The translations under genes and the position numbers were made by a program. The notes under the pieces are model-generated. The model was not told the origin of the DNA, made no database searches, and worked only from the letters and a program-made list of their open reading frames with translations. Shown piece after piece: positions 18,329 to 22,500 of a DNA stretch of 22,500 nucleotides. Each line of letters begins with the position of its first letter. Position 1 is the first letter of the stretch. This DNA comes from Botryococcus braunii (taxonomy: Eukaryota; Chlorophyta; Trebouxiophyceae): contig KV908339.1 of the NCBI GenBank assembly GCA_002005505.1, positions 1,032,248-1,054,747 of the forward strand, in the 5' to 3' direction.

Positions 18329-19670
18329 CTGAGGGCCAACCCAAAACATTGCAATCAGAGAAACTCACTCTCGTTATTATCCCTTGGAAACACCTTGCCC
18401 GCCGTATAAGAGGATCAAATATTGCCTGTTACATAATCACACTGCCTAAAGGCTTATTTATTGGGACAAGTGGGTTCATCTGACATTGTTTGTGCGGGGT
18501 GAGGCCCGTACGGGTGGTACCCTTCAGGTCACAATTCTCGAACCACCAGGAATGGCAGTGGCCTAACCCGTAAGGGGTCTGATCAAGTGAACAATGAGAT
18601 AATAGTGGTTAGGAGACATGAAAGGGTAGACGGTTCGCATAAACGGTGTAGCGGCATGTCCTGCCAAGAAGGAGGATCAAGACTCGCAGGATTTCACCGT
18701 GCATCGAACGAGTTCATTGGCACATTGCGGTTATGAGCTGGAGATCTCAAGGGAGCAGCAGTCCTAAGTGTTTTGGGAGGACATATGTTCACGCAATCAA
18801 GGCTTCCAGATTGCACGACTGCGGATACCCACGCCATCCGAACGGTCTGTTTTTTCTTTACGGCACTTAGCGTCTTTTCACTGTGCTAGTTTCTCACAAC
18901 GATTATGCACATGAAACATTGTATGCTGTCATCTCTGGAACTTCCGGTCCTTTGTCCTGTGGGTTTTAACTGTGAAAGTATCTACGTATTCGTCCAAGGT
19001 TGATGTTGATCCAGATCGTACGGCATTCCAATCGATCATGAAGGAAAAAGCAAGATGGGGGCTGCTATGTGGATTGCACACCTATCCACCTTTGTTACCC
19101 AGTCAAAAGCAAGGCATTGCAGCAATTTCAAACGCCTATCCATTGATGCATGTCCTTAGAGTCCACGCCAGCGTTATTCTGACTTCTACGCTCACTCTAT
19201 GAGTATTCCTCCTCCAACTGGATCTATAATTCGGAGCCTCCTGCTCGAAATGCAGCGCTGAAAATATCCTAACACGCCCTCAGATGTCAGATCTGGGTTG
19301 AAGATGGCATTCTAGGGTAGGAAACCCTCAAGTAAAGCCGGCCGTTGTATGTGACGGGTAAGGTTCACGTGGATGGTACGTAACAATGTCTGCGCAGCAG
19401 GTCAAGGTATATCCGTTAAACATTTAGTATTGACACTCGTTGTTTGGTTCTCACTACGCTCCCCCTGGCTTCTGAAATGGGTGTAGCCATGCTCGTCCTT
19501 CATTGGTGCACAACAGACCACTACTAAACTGAGTAGGAGCCCAAAGGTATGGACCTCGGGATATCCTTACCATAATCCTGCAATTGATGGGTCAGGAAAC
19601 ATCCCAGGCTCCTTGATCCTGGGACGTCTTGGGGTTGGCATGAGTAATAGGGCGTATGTAACGGTTCCCA

Positions 19671-19711
19671 ACCCCTCCGCCCCCCGTCCCCCGCCGGGGG
19701 GGGGGGGGGGG
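19671..19711. repeat. C-rich tract meeting an 18-nt G homopolymer
   Basis: CCCCTCCGCCCCCCGTCCCC is followed by CGCC and a run of about 18 G. The two arms could pair as a hairpin; the G arm could form a quadruplex. Confidence 0.85.
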
Positions 19712-20304
19712 TTTCAGTACTTTTAACTGCTGCAACATCTTTCTGCTGTGATTTTCTTGGGGATTTGAACATTTAACATCTTACTGTTTTCAATCTTCGT
19801 TATTGAGTCTTGTTCGCTCTCATCACCTAGCTGGTGGGCCCTCAGTGGTTGATCATTCCTGTGCCTGCCAACTCTTCTGGTCATGGAGAATCTGTCCAAG
19901 AATCCAAATAGTACATGTTCACATACAGTATGTGACCAAGAGTTTCGACCCCAAGGTGCTTGTGGCACTTGACATGGACACTTGTGCATCTCCTTAGACT
20001 TGCGGGACGTGAAAACCTGCATGAGTACCAAATGCACAGATCTACCTCTAGGCCCAGAAGTCCCATAACAACAAGTGCAGATAAGCTCTGCTGTGCATTT
20101 CACAGCGGCAGAGATCATGGGAAGTTGAGATACCCCAGGACATGCATGTTTCTCTACATCCTTCAAAGTTCTGTGCTTCAGAAGCCTTCAAGCAACTCAA
20201 CAGCAATAGTGCATCTGGGCAATATTTCACCCAATACCTCAAGGGAATGGGCTGCTGGCTTGATGGCTGCTGCGGAGCCATCATAGGGCATCAGGGCGCG
20301 GGGG

Positions 20305-20554
<250 letters not shown>

Positions 20555-21210
20555 GGGGGTGGGGAGGGTCAGAGAGGGGGGGGGAGGAAGGAGGGGTGTT
20601 GGGGAGACAGAATAATGAGGGTTCCTCCATGACGGTAACTGGAGGATCATGTCAAAACCAGTGTGGACTATATTCTTGATAGAAGCGGATAGGTATACCA
20701 TTGAAGGCCTGCGTTAGGCACTGTCCCTGGCCACAGGCATCTTCTTCTATGTCGTCCTTATTGACAGAGAACGGTAGCACGTGCCAAATTGAAAGTGGCA
20801 GGGGACGGTTCTTGTTTGATCATGCGATTGCCACAATCAGCCGGCTTATCGAGCTTGGCACCTTTAGCTTCATTCAGGTGCAAACTTCGAACTTAATCCT
20901 TGGTTGTGAGCTGGCACAGCCACATCTGCTGAGGAGGACCTTATTGAGGTTAAACTGACTGGTTTGGGTCCAAGTCACCGTACGGTTCGTGTCAAGATAC
21001 ACGTAGTTTTGTTTAGTTTAATTAAGAATGGAAATTTGTGGATCGTTTGATCGTGTACTTCTCACAAAAGCCCAGAACACGCGAGATTGAAGCAACACAC
21101 AGGACAAAGTTACGTTGCCACACTCAAAAATGCCATCGGAGAAAAAGACTGATCTAGTGAGATGCACCAGCTAGCCCAGGAGGGTAGTGTTCAATTGAAC
21201 ACCAGCAGGA

Positions 21211-21742
21211 GCAGGGGCAAATTTGGGTGCCCCTATTGTCACCTATTGTCATATTTGGGGGTTTCAGGGTCTGCAGCGCTGTGTCGTTGGTGAGTGTTAT
21301 CTTCGTGCGAGACCCAATCAGCATGGACGGCCATTGCGGGCGCTGGACGCCTCAACGTGATGGTAAACCACCCGCCCACGGAAGTGTGTCGTATGACGCC
21401 ATGAGGCAGTATGGGGTGAACTGCTAGCCAGTTGGGTCTCGCACATGGATTCCTTAGCTTGAGGATTGGTGTGGCTGGCCACCACTACCGGTTCAACGGT
21501 TAAGGTATGAAGGGAACGGAACCATGTAATGGAGTATAAATAATTCACCGGGGTCTTGCGGGGACGCAAGACACTTAACGTGGGGGGAGTTGTAACAGTG
21601 ACTAGGATCGGGTTCGAATCGGCTCGAAGGTGCTCGGGTCGGATCCGTGTTATCATGGTTCTTCTGGATAAGGCCTCGTGTCCACCCCCAAACCCCCAAA
21701 TATGACAATAGGTGCCAAAGGGGCAACCCCAAGTTTGCAGGG
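21211..21742. mobile_element. Probable MITE-like element with about 55-bp terminal inverted repeats
   Basis: The left arm (about 21211-21265) and right arm (about 21684-21742) are inverted copies. The inner 25 nt, CACCTATTGTCATATTTGGG then GGTTT, is exact on opposing strands; the outer part (GCCCC, GGGCAAATTTGGG versus TGCAAACTTGGGG) is diverged. The internal 420 bp has no transposase. Target-site duplication is unclear. A non-autonomous DNA transposon is the simplest reading; an incidental inverted duplication is the alternative. Confidence 0.6.
21553..21572. other. Hairpin inside the inverted-repeat element
   Basis: GTCTTGCG-GGGA-CGCAAGAC, a perfect 8-bp stem with a 4-nt loop. Confidence 0.75.
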
Positions 21743-21758
21743 GAATTGGCTTTAGAGG

Positions 21759-21780
21759 CAGTGCACAGCTAGGTGCACTG
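21759..21780. other. Hairpin beside the inverted-repeat element
   Basis: CAGTGCAC-AGCTAG-GTGCACTG, a perfect 8-bp stem with a 6-nt loop, just outside the right arm of the element. Confidence 0.75.
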
Positions 21781-22057
21781 GCCCCGTAAGGTTACACACC
21801 TGGGGTTGAAGTATGGGACACATGCTAGTCAAATTTTGTCACATCCCATCCATGCCCAAATTCGGCTGGTTCTCACTTCAGCCCAGCTAGTTACACCCCG
21901 TTCAGGTCCAAAGTCGACCGGGTCCTAATTGAGCGCAACTCCGTCACTACCCATCTCGAAACAGGTGTGGCTTGACCCCACCTCATCGCAACCTTGTATC
22001 AACCCATCCCATCTAGGATTAAGTGTGAAGCCCTGGGCCAGAAGTGGTCCAGAATGG

Positions 22058-22142
22058 GTCAACCACACATGGCCCCATCCGGGTCCCATATGCCGTCCCA
22101 TATGTGGTCCCGTGCCCATCCTGGTCCCATATTGTCCCATTT
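22058..22142. repeat. Degenerate (K)GTCCCAT tandem motif
   Basis: GGTCCCAT, CGTCCCAT, GGTCCCGT, GGTCCCAT and TGTCCCAT occur within about 85 bp, spaced 12-22 bp. The same flank also carries GGCCCCAT. Looks like a decayed short satellite; no coding signal. Confidence 0.55.
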
Positions 22143-22500
22143 TCAAACCGACAGAACTGTGGATTTAGGGGTTCCAGTCTGGAACTTCCAGATCCAGGCT
22201 TAGGTTATGTTTCCGACTTTCGTTTTGCATGCAGAAGGATGCATCTGTCAAGCTACTTGACTCATTTCACATGAGTCATGTGACCAGACGCTGATGAGAT
22301 GGATCAGCTCACAACCAAGAGTTCCGGAGTAAGGTTTACAACAGTCGCTAGCAGTGGTCCGATTAGTGCCGTAGGGTAGTTGCCAAGCCGGCGACTTTTC
22401 CAGGCAATATTTGTTTTTAGGTTGCCACAGGGTGGCATCTTCAACTTCAGTTAATTATTTTTTGGATTACCATCGTGGCAACTTCGAGCGTTTACGGCGA

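Noticed and set aside
19723..20166. 147-codon minus-strand open frame
   Set aside because: Cys/His-rich in places but without regular spacing or any recognisable motif; not separable from chance.
21600..21640. GGTTCGAATC, a T-loop-like string suggesting a tRNA
   Set aside because: No matching acceptor, D or anticodon stems can be drawn around it.

Overview
Nuclear DNA of a green alga, most likely a chlorophyte of the Chlamydomonadales type. The grounds are intron-dense genes with small GT-AG introns (about 0.2-1 kb), TGTAA motifs where a chlorophyte poly(A) signal is expected, long (GT)n arrays, homopolymeric G/C tracts and a plastid-type gene. Base composition is near balanced, which fits Dunaliella-like better than GC-rich Chlamydomonas-like genomes, but the genus is inference. 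Long open frames in this window are mostly intron noise or GT-repeat translations. The two real genes are cut into exons of 62-206 nt and were recovered by following protein-family motifs and requiring every splice junction to agree in phase. Layout: 1-2526 has no recognised gene but holds a (GT)n array, a diverged 102-bp-period repeat and a nearly perfect 192-bp tandem duplication close to the first gene. 2527-11602 (+) is an apparently complete cytochrome P450 gene of 15 exons (model 554 aa) with an N-terminal membrane anchor and all diagnostic P450 motifs in order. 11603-14232 is the convergent intergenic region, with candidate poly(A) signals for both genes and another (GT)n array. 14233 to about 18.3-18.7 kb (-) is a gene for a plastid-lipid-associated (PAP/fibrillin-like) protein, seven supported exons, with its extreme 5' end unresolved. 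18.7-22.5 kb has no recognisable gene but holds a compound (GAGC)n-(GT)n-(GA)n array, a G/C homopolymer tract and a roughly 530-bp element with terminal inverted repeats, probably a MITE-like non-autonomous DNA transposon. The two genes are convergent neighbours; nothing in the sequence shows that they share a pathway. The P450 looks ER-anchored and the PAP/fibrillin-like protein is expected in the plastid. I found no evidence of a new multi-gene system. The points worth a second look are the gene models themselves, an unusual P450 C-helix residue, an ambiguous first splice donor, repeat structure near the P450 promoter and in its introns, and the inverted-repeat element.
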